Origin: an uncultured Flavobacteriaceae bacterium
GTDB lineage: Bacteria; Bacteroidota; Bacteroidia; Flavobacteriales; Flavobacteriaceae
Direction of reading: 5' to 3'
NCBI GenBank assembly: GCA_913044085.1
Contig: CAJWNW010000028.1
Span: 1-17,550 of the forward strand
Length of the DNA stretch: 17,550 nt
Part shown: piece by piece, positions 1 through 6,845 of the stretch
Numbering within the stretch: position 1 is the first letter of the stretch
Layout of the letters: each line of letters begins with the position of its first letter
Made by a program: the position numbers and the translations under genes
Notes under the pieces: model-generated
Databases searched by the model: none
What the model saw: only the letters and a program-made list of their open reading frames with translations
What the model was told of the DNA's origin: nothing

Positions 1-9
1 ATGTGCCAT
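1..9 (-). CDS. rpmF: Ribosomal protein bL32, first three codons only (partial)
   Basis: Read on the minus strand, the last nine bases before the window edge are ATG GCA CAT, encoding Met-Ala-His, seven bases after the yceD stop codon. Bacterial L32 normally begins MAHPK or MAVPK, and yceD-rpmF is one of the most conserved gene pairs in bacteria. The identification rests on this context and three codons; the rest of the gene lies outside the window. Confidence 0.7.
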
Positions 10-16
10 TTTTCAG

Positions 17-556
17 TTATTTATCCGTTAATAATTTTTTTAATGAATCCCAACGTGGATCGGTGTCCTTGTCAGAATTGTTATCATTTGGCCCTTTTGG
101 GCTAAATTTTTCAAGCGTTTTGAGTATATCTGAGTCTAAACTGCCGTCTTCAACTCCAGGATGTATTCGTTTGTGAGGGACGGCTAAAACGATTAGTTCG
201 TATATGTATTGTGCCACATTCACTAAATAAGCACCTTGTGGAATGACTAAAATTGACTCATTGTCGTCATTATATTCAGGACCAAATTTTACCACTAGGC
301 TAAATTCGGATTGTATGGCTTGGCTGTAAGGCTCGTTCGTGACATCACAATTAACATTTACAAAGCCTTCTGCCAAAAAGTGCAAGTCTAAAAGAGTTGC
401 CTTTTTTTCAAGCTGAATCGATATTTTAACATCAACACTGTTGTACTCCTCAAATTCAAAAAGCTCAAAGAACGTCTGCTCAATTTTGTATTCGTAGTGA
501 TGGGATCCAAGCTTTAAGCCTACAAATTGTATGTCAAATGCTTTCAGTGGATTCAT
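17..556 (-). CDS. yceD: DUF177 (YceD) family protein
   Basis: A 179-residue acidic soluble protein of the DUF177/YceD family, which is linked to large-subunit rRNA metabolism and nearly always precedes rpmF. The central part carries the family pattern of alternating strands around a Cys (FVNVNCDVTNEPYSQ, about residues 65-80) followed by an acidic stretch. The C-terminus (DPRWDSLKKLL) is also typical: 'DPRW..L..L' closes most members. The reading frame has a TTG at 559 directly before the ATG at 556; I choose the ATG. A -7 element at 578-585 gives it its own promoter about 15 bases upstream, so it need not be read through from pdxA. It is followed after 7 bases by the rpmF start. Confidence 0.88.
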   Translation of the reverse strand: MNPLKAFDIQFVGLKLGSHHYEYKIEQTFFELFEFEEYNSVDVKISIQLEKKATLLDLHFLAEGFVNVNCDVTNEPYSQAIQSEFSLVVKFGPEYNDDNESILVIPQGAYLVNVAQYIYELIVLAVPHKRIHPGVEDGSLDSDILKTLEKFSPKGPNDNNSDKDTDPRWDSLKKLLTDK

Positions 557-577
557 CAATCAACTTAATTAAGCGTG

Positions 578-585
578 CAAATATA
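578..585 (-). promoter_or_regulatory. Bacteroidota -7 promoter element for yceD-rpmF
   Basis: The minus strand reads TATATTTG, a full match to the TAnnTTTG -7 consensus of the Bacteroidota primary sigma factor, and lies 21 bases upstream of the yceD ATG. I do not see a clear TTG -33 element at 17-23 bases further upstream. Transcription would begin near 570-574 and leave a short leader. Confidence 0.5.
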
Positions 586-659
586 TAAATTTTTATTCAG
601 GTTTACTTTATGTCGCATTGAACTTTTTTTATTTCTGTTTAATTATCGCACATATGGTC

Positions 660-1679
660 TTAGTTATATAAGCTTTGATTTAGTATACGTTGTTTATAAA
701 TTTCAACGGCACTTAAAATAGCTTCTTTAAAAGAATCTGTGTTGGCAATGCCTTCACCGGCAATTTCATAGGCTGTTCCGTGGTCAGGAGAGGTTCTTAT
801 GCTTTTAAGTCCGGCCGTAAAATTTACACCAGATCCAAAAGTGAGCGTTTTAAAAGGAATCAGACCCTGGTCGTGATAGGCCGCCAAAATGGCGTCAAAA
901 TTTTTATAAGCATCTGAACCAAAAAAACTATCAGCTGCATAGGGTCCATGAACTAATTTCCCGCCGTCTTTAAGGCGCTGTAGTGCAGGTTTTATAACCC
1001 TGTCGTCTTCAAGCCCAATGACCCCATTGTCTCCAGAGTGAGGATTTAGTCCCAATACCGCTATTTTGGGGTTGCTGATTCCAAAATCATGTTTTAAACT
1101 ATGATGAATGATTTCAACTTTTTTACAAATAAGGGCTTCAGTAATTTTAGAAGACACTTCTGCAATGGGAAGATGGTCTGTTAAAAGCCCAATTCTGAGC
1201 TTATCGGAAATCATAAACATAAGACTGTCTCCCTCCAATTGCTGATTGAGGTAGTCTGTGTGCCCAGGAAACTGAAAAGTATCCGACTGAATGTTGTGTT
1301 TGTTTATGGGGGGCGTGACCAAAACATCAATAGCGGCTGATTTAAGGTCTTGAACTGCAGCTTCTAAAGATAAAATGGCGTATCGTCCTGCTTCTGCGGT
1401 GGGTTCTCCAAATTTTATACTTACAGACTCCTCCCAAACGTCCAGTACATTTATTTCTGAGGGCAGAGCGCTTTGGGCCTTTTGAATAGAGTTAAACTGA
1501 AAAGGGGTTTCGAAGTATACTTCTAAAAAAGAAATCATTTCAGAAGACGCATAAATAATAGGGGTAGACAATTCCAATAAGCGTTTGTCTTGAAGCGTTT
1601 TGACAATCAACTCACCGCCAATGCCATTCAAATCTCCAATAGAGAAGCCGACTTTTATTTTTTTATCTTTAAGCAACAA
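660..1679 (-). CDS. pdxA: 4-hydroxythreonine-4-phosphate dehydrogenase
   Basis: PdxA (about 339 residues, usual length) oxidises 4-phosphohydroxy-L-threonine with NAD; the product condenses with deoxyxylulose phosphate (PdxJ) in the DXP-dependent pathway to pyridoxal phosphate. Family motifs are clear: SIGDLNGIGGEL (13-24), FPGHTDYL (137-144), TDHLPIAE (167-174), LNPHSGDNG (211-219), AYHDQGLIPFK (267-277) and RTSPDHGTAYEIAG (295-308). The three metal-binding histidines correspond to H169, H214 and H269, offset by three from the E. coli enzyme. No ATG lies near the start: the frame opens with TTG TTG at 1679 and the first in-frame ATG is residue 48, already inside the conserved fold, so a TTG start is chosen. 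A divergent -7 element lies at 1714-1721. Confidence 0.95.
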   Translation of the reverse strand: MLLKDKKIKVGFSIGDLNGIGGELIVKTLQDKRLLELSTPIIYASSEMISFLEVYFETPFQFNSIQKAQSALPSEINVLDVWEESVSIKFGEPTAEAGRYAILSLEAAVQDLKSAAIDVLVTPPINKHNIQSDTFQFPGHTDYLNQQLEGDSLMFMISDKLRIGLLTDHLPIAEVSSKITEALICKKVEIIHHSLKHDFGISNPKIAVLGLNPHSGDNGVIGLEDDRVIKPALQRLKDGGKLVHGPYAADSFFGSDAYKNFDAILAAYHDQGLIPFKTLTFGSGVNFTAGLKSIRTSPDHGTAYEIAGEGIANTDSFKEAILSAVEIYKQRILNQSLYN

Positions 1680-1698
1680 AAATGATTTATAATGTTTG

Positions 1699-1706
1699 TA
1701 ATTTTG
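1699..1706 (+). promoter_or_regulatory. -7 promoter element for ribE
   Basis: TAATTTTG matches the TAnnTTTG consensus and lies 28 bases before the ribE ATG. I see no convincing TTG -33 element upstream. It faces the pdxA element at 1714-1721 only 7 bases away. Confidence 0.4.
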
Positions 1707-1713
1707 ATTTTTA

Positions 1714-1721
1714 CAAATTTA
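1714..1721 (-). promoter_or_regulatory. -7 promoter element for pdxA
   Basis: The minus strand reads TAAATTTG, a full TAnnTTTG match, about 35 bases upstream of the TTG start of pdxA. A -33 TTG is not evident: the corresponding bases fall inside the start of ribE. Transcription would begin around 1708 and leave a leader of about 30 bases. Confidence 0.4.
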
Positions 1722-1734
1722 ACGAATTAAAAGA

Positions 1735-2331
1735 ATGTTTACTGGGATAATTGAAGATTTAGGGGTAGTTGAATCTCTTGAAAGAGAAACAACAAACTTG
1801 CATTTAACAATCAATAGCCGTTTGGCTTCAGAATTGAAAATTGACCAAAGTGTATCTCACAATGGGGTTTGCTTAACGGTTGTCAAACGCAATGCAAGTT
1901 CCTATACTGTAACAGCCATTAAAGAAACTTTGGATAAAACTAACTTGAACAACTTGACAGAAGGCGCTATTGTAAACCTCGAACGTGGCTTAAAACTTGG
2001 CGACCGCTTGGATGGTCATATGGTTCAGGGGCATATTGATCAGACAGGAACATGTATAGAAGTGCATTCTCAAAATGGCAGTTGGACCTACGTCTTTGAG
2101 TACGAGCCCAGCCTTGGAAACATTACCATTGAAAAAGGATCTGTCACAGTCAACGGGGTCAGTTTGACCGTTGTAGATTCTAAAAATAATGGCTTTAGCG
2201 TGGCTATTATTCCATACACTTACGAACATACCAATTTCAAACACTTTAAAATCGGGTCTGTTGTAAATTTAGAGTTTGATGTCATTGGAAAATATGTCTC
2301 CAAATTATGCTCGAAGACCACTAGTTCTTAG
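1735..2331 (+). CDS. ribE: Riboflavin synthase alpha subunit
   Basis: A 198-residue protein of normal length that dismutates two molecules of 6,7-dimethyl-8-ribityllumazine into riboflavin and a pyrimidinedione. It has the two internally homologous lumazine-binding barrels: the first starts MFTGIIEDLG and contains SHNGVCLTV (41-49), the second contains GHMVQGHID (94-102), KGSVTVNGVSLTV (134-146) and IPYTYEHTNF (159-168). It is called ribE in Bacillus naming and ribC in E. coli naming. It is divergent from pdxA, and the intergenic region is only 55 bases, so the two cofactor genes share a promoter region. A small hairpin follows the stop codon. Confidence 0.96.
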   Translation: MFTGIIEDLGVVESLERETTNLHLTINSRLASELKIDQSVSHNGVCLTVVKRNASSYTVTAIKETLDKTNLNNLTEGAIVNLERGLKLGDRLDGHMVQGHIDQTGTCIEVHSQNGSWTYVFEYEPSLGNITIEKGSVTVNGVSLTVVDSKNNGFSVAIIPYTYEHTNFKHFKIGSVVNLEFDVIGKYVSKLCSKTTSS

Positions 2332-2345
2332 ACAGAACTTTGTTT
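2323..2345 (+). terminator. Possible weak terminator of ribE
   Basis: AGTTCT (2323-2328) pairs with AGAACT (2334-2339) around a five-base loop that contains most of the ribE stop codon, followed by TTGTTTT. The stem is only six bases and the T tract is interrupted, so this would be a weak terminator or a stabilising 3' hairpin. Confidence 0.35.
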
Positions 2346-2353
2346 TACTCTTA

Positions 2354-2564
2354 TTATAAGTACTTGATTTTTGACAGCAGCTCAACATCCTCTAGCGTGG
2401 CTACAGTCATATCTTGCATATCCTTTGCTTTGGCACTTAGTATACTGATAAATTTGACCACTAAGAAAATTGTAAATACAACAATTAAAAAACCTAAAGC
2501 CGTTTGAAAGCAAAAAAAGCGTTAAAAAAATGATGTTTTTAACCAAAACATTGACAACGGCCAT
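2354..2564 (-). pseudogene. Frameshifted small membrane protein remnant
   Basis: The minus strand opens with ATG at 2564 and encodes a hydrophobic segment (NVLVKNIIFLTLFLLSNGF). It then loses sense, while a neighbouring frame continues as GFLIVVFTIFLVVKFISILS and a charged tail, AKAKDMQDMTVATLEDVELL, to a stop at 2354-2356. Joining the two frames needs removal of one base near the A/T runs around 2485-2520 and gives about 69 residues with two membrane segments and a cytoplasmic acidic tail. The tail looks like real coding sequence and reads poorly in the first frame. I do not recognise the family. It could be a genuine pseudogene or a sequencing indel, and the downstream gene context gives no function. 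Confidence 0.4.
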
Positions 2565-2615
2565 TTAAATTATTTGATTAATTTTATATGATTATAAATT
2601 GGTTAACCCAAAAAC

Positions 2616-2638
2616 CCCAACAATCGGTTGGGTTTTTT
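2616..2638. terminator. Bidirectional intrinsic terminator
   Basis: CCCAAC (2616-2621) pairs with GTTGGG (2627-2632) around a five-base loop, with TTTTTT directly after on the plus strand. On the minus strand the same hairpin is followed by GTTTTTGGG, so it can also end the minus-strand gene whose stop is at 2664. It lies between converging genes, as expected. Confidence 0.75.
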
Positions 2639-2663
2639 AGATTAAATTGGATAGTGGTTATTA

Positions 2664-3080
2664 TTAATTCTTTAGCATGGCCTTGAATTGCTCCAAATCG
2701 AATTCGTTTCCATAAAACATGGTGCTCATACGCATAACATCGGCAGCAATCATAATGGCCGCTTTGATTTCATCAGCTGTAGCACCTAAACGCTTTGCCT
2801 GTGTAATGTGGTATGGAATACAGTATTGACATTTGGTGGCAGCTGAAGTTGCTAAAGCTGCCAAATGCGCCTGCTTCTCTTGTATGGGCCCATTAGTGTA
2901 AAGCTGCATAGACGCATCAAAATAGGCGTCGGCAGCCTTTGTGAAATTTTTAGGATATACACTATTAAAAGGACTTTTTTCTAAAAGAGCTTTATATTCG
3001 GCGTCTGAAATTGGCTCTTGGGCTTGAGCAAAAGCTGTGAAAATTATAAAAGCAGTTAAAATTAAATTTAATTTTTTCAT
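2664..3080 (-). CDS. Exported carboxymuconolactone decarboxylase (AhpD-like) family protein
   Basis: A 138-residue protein with an N-terminal signal peptide (about residues 1-20, ending AFAQA before QEP). The rest is the all-helical AhpD-like fold: E68 upstream, then CQYCIPYH (84-91), which is the redox-active CxxC with the following histidine. Members of this family act as peroxidase partners or in electron relay, and the intact CxxC..H argues for a redox role rather than decarboxylation. The signal peptide puts it in the periplasm, unlike classical AhpD. It is the second gene of a pair: the DUF2892 gene stops 33 bases upstream on the same strand. A terminator follows at 2616-2638. The true substrate is unknown. 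Confidence 0.88.
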   Translation of the reverse strand: MKKLNLILTAFIIFTAFAQAQEPISDAEYKALLEKSPFNSVYPKNFTKAADAYFDASMQLYTNGPIQEKQAHLAALATSAATKCQYCIPYHITQAKRLGATADEIKAAIMIAADVMRMSTMFYGNEFDLEQFKAMLKN

Positions 3081-3113
3081 TTGTGTTTATATTTATAGAT
3101 GAATTAAATTGAT

Positions 3114-3341
3114 TTAAATTCCATTTTGCATTGGCGTTGTGTCTGGCATCAGCTTATTTAAAATACTGTAAACTGGACAAAACTTTGTAATGGGACTTAT
3201 GATTTGCAAAACAGCAACGGCGACGGCGACGTAAATCCAGTTCAAACCAAATTGGCTAGCCAAAAGAATTGAACTCATGTTTAAAAGCCCGACGATTCCG
3301 TCGTGTAATCGGACTTTAGTAATATCTTTTTGATTGTTCAT
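3114..3341 (-). CDS. DUF2892 small membrane protein
   Basis: A 75-residue protein with two hydrophobic segments (about residues 15-30 and 35-52) followed by the family signature ITKFCPVYSILNKLMP (51-66) with a conserved Cys-Pro. DUF2892 domains also occur fused to rhodanese domains (YgaP type), and stand-alone copies are common in Bacteroidota near sulfur or redox genes. It begins with ATG at 3341 and is followed after 33 bases by the exported AhpD-like gene, so the two probably form one transcript. Function is not established; a role in the inner membrane connected to thiol chemistry is an inference from the neighbour. Confidence 0.85.
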   Translation of the reverse strand: MNNQKDITKVRLHDGIVGLLNMSSILLASQFGLNWIYVAVAVAVLQIISPITKFCPVYSILNKLMPDTTPMQNGI

Positions 3342-3447
3342 AAATTGGTTGGTTAATTGTTAATTACGAAAGTAAAAAAAATTACTTGTTTATAAAAATA
3401 CTAAACTTCAGAATTTAATGTAAAAAAAACACTAAATTATAAAACAA

Positions 3448-4776
3448 ATGTTTGTGAAAAAAAAACCATACAGAAACAGTTCTTTTCTTCTGTTTATGAC
3501 TTTGAGCCTTTTTAGTTGCAGCTCAGATTCTAACAATTCCTCTTATAATTCAATTAATCCCGTTGTAACACCCGAAAGTTATCCTAATATTTTGCTCATC
3601 ATTGCAGACGATATGGGAAAGGATGCCACTTTTGGATTTAACGAAGGGAGTTTAAAACCGCAAACCCCGCATATCAATTCAATCAAAAACAACGGCATTA
3701 CCTTTCAGAACTTCTGGAGCTACCCAACATGTAGCCCAACCAGAGCTTCCATTATAACAGGAAAATACGGCTATAGAACAGGTGTTAAATGGGCTGGTGA
3801 TGTGTTGCCTAACAACGAAACAAGTCTACAGCAATACATAAAAAATGAGACGGGCAGCCGGTACAGTTCTGCTGTAATTGGTAAATGGCATCTGTCTGGG
3901 AATAGTGGTAGCTTTGACCCATCGGCATTAGGAATTGATTACTATGCAGGTCTTTTGGGGGGTGGCCTTCAAAATTATTTCCAATGGAACTTAACAAACG
4001 ATCAAGATACCAGCCCACAATCGGGATATAGTTCTAAAATTTTTACATCCTTAGCAATGGATTGGTTAGATGCGCAAGAACAGCCCTGGTTTTTATGGTT
4101 GGCCTATAACGCCCCGCATACTCCATTTCATAGTCCACCTAGCATTATGCACAATCAAGGTGAACTGGCCAACTACACAGATGGTATGGACCCAATGCCC
4201 TATTACCTGGCCGCTATTGAAGCAATGGATTTTCAAATTGGTCGGCTTCTGAATGGACTCACACAACATGAAAGAGATAATACCATTATCATCTTTTTGG
4301 GCGACAATGGCACCCCAAATGAAGTGGGCCAAAGCCCTTATGCTGGAAATGCTGTAAAAGGGTCTCTCTATCAAGGTGGAATTAATGTCCCTTTATTTGT
4401 TTCTGGAAAAGGTGTACAGCGGACAGGTAACGATTATAATTTACTGACTAGTACAGATTTATTTATTACAATCGCTCAGTTGGCTGGGGGGAGTTCCTCC
4501 GAAATCCATGATAGTAAGAGCTTTAAAGAATTATTAACTATCAACGATGGTCAAAGAGCATTTCAATATTCTGAAATGGAGTCTCCAAATGCAAGTAAAT
4601 GGGCCATAAGTAATGGTGATTATAAATTAATTATAATGGCAAATGGCGCTCAGGAATTGTATGATTTGGTGTCAGACCCCTACGAATCTGAAAATTTAAT
4701 TGGTTCAGCGCTCTCTCTTGAAGCGATTAATGCCAAAACAGCTTTAGAGGCTGAACTGCATGTGATTCGCAACTAA
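3448..4776 (+). CDS. Sulfatase family lipoprotein (formylglycine type)
   Basis: A 442-residue arylsulfatase-type (S1 family) enzyme that would hydrolyse sulfate esters. The lipoprotein signal ends LSLFSC with Cys 24, so it should be membrane-anchored outside the cytoplasm. Catalytic elements are in order: IIADDMG (51-57) with the paired aspartates for calcium; CSPTRASIITGKY (95-107), in which Cys 95 is the residue converted to formylglycine and R99 is conserved; GKWH (145-148); NAPHTPFHSPP (221-231); GDNG (285-288); and K304. The cysteine (not serine) form of the motif needs an anaerobic-type or FGE maturase encoded elsewhere. No SusC/SusD pair or other sulfatase is seen nearby, so the substrate cannot be inferred. 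The gene ends 20 bases before alkB. Confidence 0.93.
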   Translation: MFVKKKPYRNSSFLLFMTLSLFSCSSDSNNSSYNSINPVVTPESYPNILLIIADDMGKDATFGFNEGSLKPQTPHINSIKNNGITFQNFWSYPTCSPTRASIITGKYGYRTGVKWAGDVLPNNETSLQQYIKNETGSRYSSAVIGKWHLSGNSGSFDPSALGIDYYAGLLGGGLQNYFQWNLTNDQDTSPQSGYSSKIFTSLAMDWLDAQEQPWFLWLAYNAPHTPFHSPPSIMHNQGELANYTDGMDPMPYYLAAIEAMDFQIGRLLNGLTQHERDNTIIIFLGDNGTPNEVGQSPYAGNAVKGSLYQGGINVPLFVSGKGVQRTGNDYNLLTSTDLFITIAQLAGGSSSEIHDSKSFKELLTINDGQRAFQYSEMESPNASKWAISNGDYKLIIMANGAQELYDLVSDPYESENLIGSALSLEAINAKTALEAELHVIRN

Positions 4777-4784
4777 ATTTTTTT

Positions 4785-4792
4785 TACTTTTG
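4785..4792 (+). promoter_or_regulatory. -7 promoter element just before alkB
   Basis: TACTTTTG is an exact TAnnTTTG match and ends four bases before the alkB ATG at 4797. If it is used, transcription would begin at or within a few bases of the start codon. A TTG -33 element at the right distance is not visible, so the match could be chance. Confidence 0.4.
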
Positions 4793-4796
4793 ACAT

Positions 4797-5834
4797 ATGA
4801 ACGATTTAAAATATCTTTTTGCCTATACGGTTCCAATTGCTGCGTATATTGCGTTCGAGTCAACTGGAATTGGTTGCTATGCTGCCGTTTTTTATGCGTT
4901 TATTGTACTGCCTATTTTGGATGTTATTACGGGTGAAACCCAAACAAATGTTTCTAAAGAAGCCGTGTTAAGAAAAAAAAATAAAAGGGTGTTCGATTGG
5001 ATGCTATACCTCAATCTACCAATTGTGTTTGGCCTTTTATTTTTAGTGTTTACAAAAATTCAGGCCAAAGAATACGCCCCTTATGAATTGATTGGTTTGG
5101 GCCTTTCTGCTGGTATTTTATTGGCCACCAACGCCATCAATGTGGCACATGAGCTCGGCCACCGTAAGCCTTATTTTGAACGTTTTATCAGCAAGCTTTT
5201 ATATATGCCCTGCCTTTACATGCACTTTTATATTGAACATAATTTTGGACACCACCTGCATGTAGGCACACCTGAAGATGGAGCGACCGCTAAATATAAC
5301 CAAAACGTATACTCATTTTGGTGGAGCTCGGTGACCAAACAATATTTTGGGGCATGGAAACGACAGCTGGAACTTTTGAAGGCTCAGAAAAAAAGTTTTC
5401 TAACCCTAAAAAATGATGTGTTTTGGTACCACTTTATCCAAGCTGGATATTTGTTTTCGGTCTATTTTTTATTCTCTTCCAAAGTACTGGTATTTGCAAT
5501 AGCTGTGGGAATTTTGTCGTTTCTATTTTTAGAGACCATTAACTATATAGAGCACTATGGTTTAAGGCGATCTAAATTGCCTTCAGGGCGGTATGAGCGT
5601 GTACAGCCACACCATTCCTGGAATTCTAATTTTAATATTGGTCGCATAGTATTATATGAACTCACCAGACACAGTGACCACCATTTCAAAGCCTCCAAAA
5701 AATACCAAGTCTTAGACAGCCATGAAAAGAGTCCAACCCTACCAATGGGGTATCCGGCTTCTATATTAATGAGTTTATTACCCCCCCTTTGGTTTTATGT
5801 TATCAATCCGTTGGTGCCAGAAAAAATGAAATAG
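4797..5834 (+). CDS. alkB: Alkane 1-monooxygenase / fatty acid desaturase-superfamily membrane hydroxylase
   Basis: A 345-residue integral membrane di-iron hydroxylase of the AlkB type, which oxidises the terminal carbon of n-alkanes using rubredoxin or a ferredoxin as electron donor. The histidine boxes are complete: HELGHRK (118-124), EHNFGHH (147-153), NYIEHYG (249-255) and LTRHSDHH (289-296); HSWNSN (273-278) and LPMGYP (315-320) also fit AlkB. Hydrophobic segments surround them (about 5-45, 70-90, 97-117, 213-246, 321-338). Length is somewhat shorter than Pseudomonas AlkB (about 400) but normal for Bacteroidota. No rubredoxin or regulator is present in the window, so the electron donor must be encoded elsewhere. 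The start is set by the typical beginning (DLKYLFAYTVP) and a -7 element close upstream. Confidence 0.92.
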   Translation: MNDLKYLFAYTVPIAAYIAFESTGIGCYAAVFYAFIVLPILDVITGETQTNVSKEAVLRKKNKRVFDWMLYLNLPIVFGLLFLVFTKIQAKEYAPYELIGLGLSAGILLATNAINVAHELGHRKPYFERFISKLLYMPCLYMHFYIEHNFGHHLHVGTPEDGATAKYNQNVYSFWWSSVTKQYFGAWKRQLELLKAQKKSFLTLKNDVFWYHFIQAGYLFSVYFLFSSKVLVFAIAVGILSFLFLETINYIEHYGLRRSKLPSGRYERVQPHHSWNSNFNIGRIVLYELTRHSDHHFKASKKYQVLDSHEKSPTLPMGYPASILMSLLPPLWFYVINPLVPEKMK

Positions 5835-5866
5835 AAAAAAAGGCACAGTTTCCCAATGGCTTTTTT
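5835..5866 (+). terminator. Possible terminator of alkB
   Basis: Directly after the alkB stop, AAAAAAAGGC (5835-5844) can pair, with one bulged base, with GCTTTTTT (5859-5866). The stem is mostly A-T pairs with two G-C pairs, so it is weak, but its position right after the stop and the terminal T run fit a terminator. It could equally serve the minus-strand small gene ending at 5900. Confidence 0.3.
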
Positions 5867-5899
5867 ATTCTATAAGTCTTGTGAATTTAACGCAACGCC

Positions 5900-6031
5900 T
5901 TAGGCGGGGTTGGTTTCAAAAGAATCACAAGTATATTTTTCACTAACCTCAATTTTATGAAAATTACAAACTGAAGTTTTTGTAAAATTTTCACAGTTGA
6001 CACAACTGTTGCTTAATGATAAATTTTCCAT
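5900..6031 (-). CDS. Small Cys-rich protein, 43 residues
   Basis: The minus strand encodes a 43-residue protein starting MENLSLSNSCVNCENF and ending in a stop at 5900-5902. Cysteines lie at 10, 13, 22 and 35, with His 25 in CNFH (22-25); the tail reads KYTCDSFETNPA. The CxxC and CxxH pairs suggest a small metal-binding (zinc) knuckle, but the family is not recognised with certainty. The coding character is good: polar, no runs of rare codons, and clear Cys spacing. It stands alone between the alkB 3' end (convergent) and a decayed region. It is easily missed because of its size. Confidence 0.62.
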   Translation of the reverse strand: MENLSLSNSCVNCENFTKTSVCNFHKIEVSEKYTCDSFETNPA

Positions 6032-6109
6032 AATGTAATATTTTAGTACGAAAATATAGGCATTCACATTTAGAAACAATTTAAATAGCCGTTTTGAAAA
6101 AATTCTTAT

Positions 6110-6331
6110 TTAGACTAAAAAGAAATAGCCTGCTAATTCATAGCAGTATAGGTCTCCGATTTCATAGGCATTGTATGTGCTTTGAATGACCTCTAGTTAG
6201 ACATTTGCCAAGCCTGCCGTTAGATAATCTTCTGATTTTTTTAGGTTGGAATCAAAGTCTCCAACAAATAGAAATTATCCATTGGAAATACTTTTATTGG
6301 TAATGGTAAAGCAGTCCCAATCATCTTGGCA
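6110..6331 (-). pseudogene. Decayed small CDS with two in-frame stops
   Basis: One minus-strand frame reads CQDDWDCFTITNKSISNG, then a stop (6275-6277), FLFVGDFDSNLKKSEDYLTA with GLANV, a second stop (6197-6199), LEVIQSTYNAYEIGDLYCYE and LAGYFFLV, then the final stop at 6110-6112. The 74-codon stretch has protein-like composition in this one frame and is interrupted only by two TAA codons, so it is best explained as the 3' part of a dead gene. The frame also continues upstream to about 6370 before a further stop. I do not recognise the family. The remaining bases between 6032 and 6109 hold nothing I can identify. Confidence 0.42.
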
Positions 6332-6454
6332 TGATACAATTTTAAAACAAACACTACATAAAATACAGGAAGACTAAGGTCGTATATTTTGGATTAAAGA
6401 TCTCTCATTTATTTAAATCAAAGTTTCAAACGACCGTTCTCCTAATCGATTTCA

Positions 6455-6766
6455 TTACAAAATGAAAAAAAATCGTTCTATGAATAATAGAATTGGGTGT
6501 TTCCCTGTAAGTGACATTTTAACCAAACTGTATTTGGATTTATGATTGTAAATCTTTGTAAACTTTAATGGAAAATTTATTTTGCCATGCTTGTTTGATG
6601 TGATAAAAAAAACCTTGATGCAATTATGGTCAATAATTGGTGGTTTATCGTGGTCCAGGCTAAAACTCATTTTGTCCCAAAGACTACGAGGCTCAAACAA
6701 GCTTTTGTATGTTTCTGGTTGAGAAAGATAATTATGGAATCGAGTAAAATGCCTTTGTATTAGCAT
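6455..6766 (-). CDS. Hypothetical protein, doubtful
   Basis: An open frame of 103 residues starting MLIQRHFTRFHNYLSQPETY. The first 80 residues have a plausible soluble composition (for example SLDHDKPPIIDHNC around 36-49), but the last 18 (HPILLFIERFFFIL) are hydrophobic and end in a T-rich run, as if the frame had been lost. No family is recognised and no clear promoter precedes it. It lies next to a decayed gene and may itself be part of a remnant. Spurious ORF remains possible. Confidence 0.33.
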   Translation of the reverse strand: MLIQRHFTRFHNYLSQPETYKSLFEPRSLWDKMSFSLDHDKPPIIDHNCIKVFFITSNKHGKINFPLKFTKIYNHKSKYSLVKMSLTGKHPILLFIERFFFIL

Positions 6767-6845
6767 TAAATTATTTTAATTACCCTCTCAAATTAATTAA
6801 TGTTAAGTGTGAGTGGTTAATATGAGTTGAGAATTTACAAAAGAG

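Noticed and set aside
1990..2244. 84-residue open frame on the minus strand inside ribE
   Set aside because: It lies entirely within the strongly conserved riboflavin synthase gene and has no recognisable domain; it is a shadow.
3809..4018. Minus-strand open frame within the sulfatase gene
   Set aside because: The plus strand encodes clear sulfatase motifs across the same bases; the minus-strand composition is unlike a protein. The frames at 4070-4252 and 4093-4374 are rejected for the same reason.
3448..5834. Sulfatase plus alkB as a functional catabolic unit
   Set aside because: No shared substrate, a separate -7 element before alkB, and no SusC/SusD or rubredoxin genes nearby.
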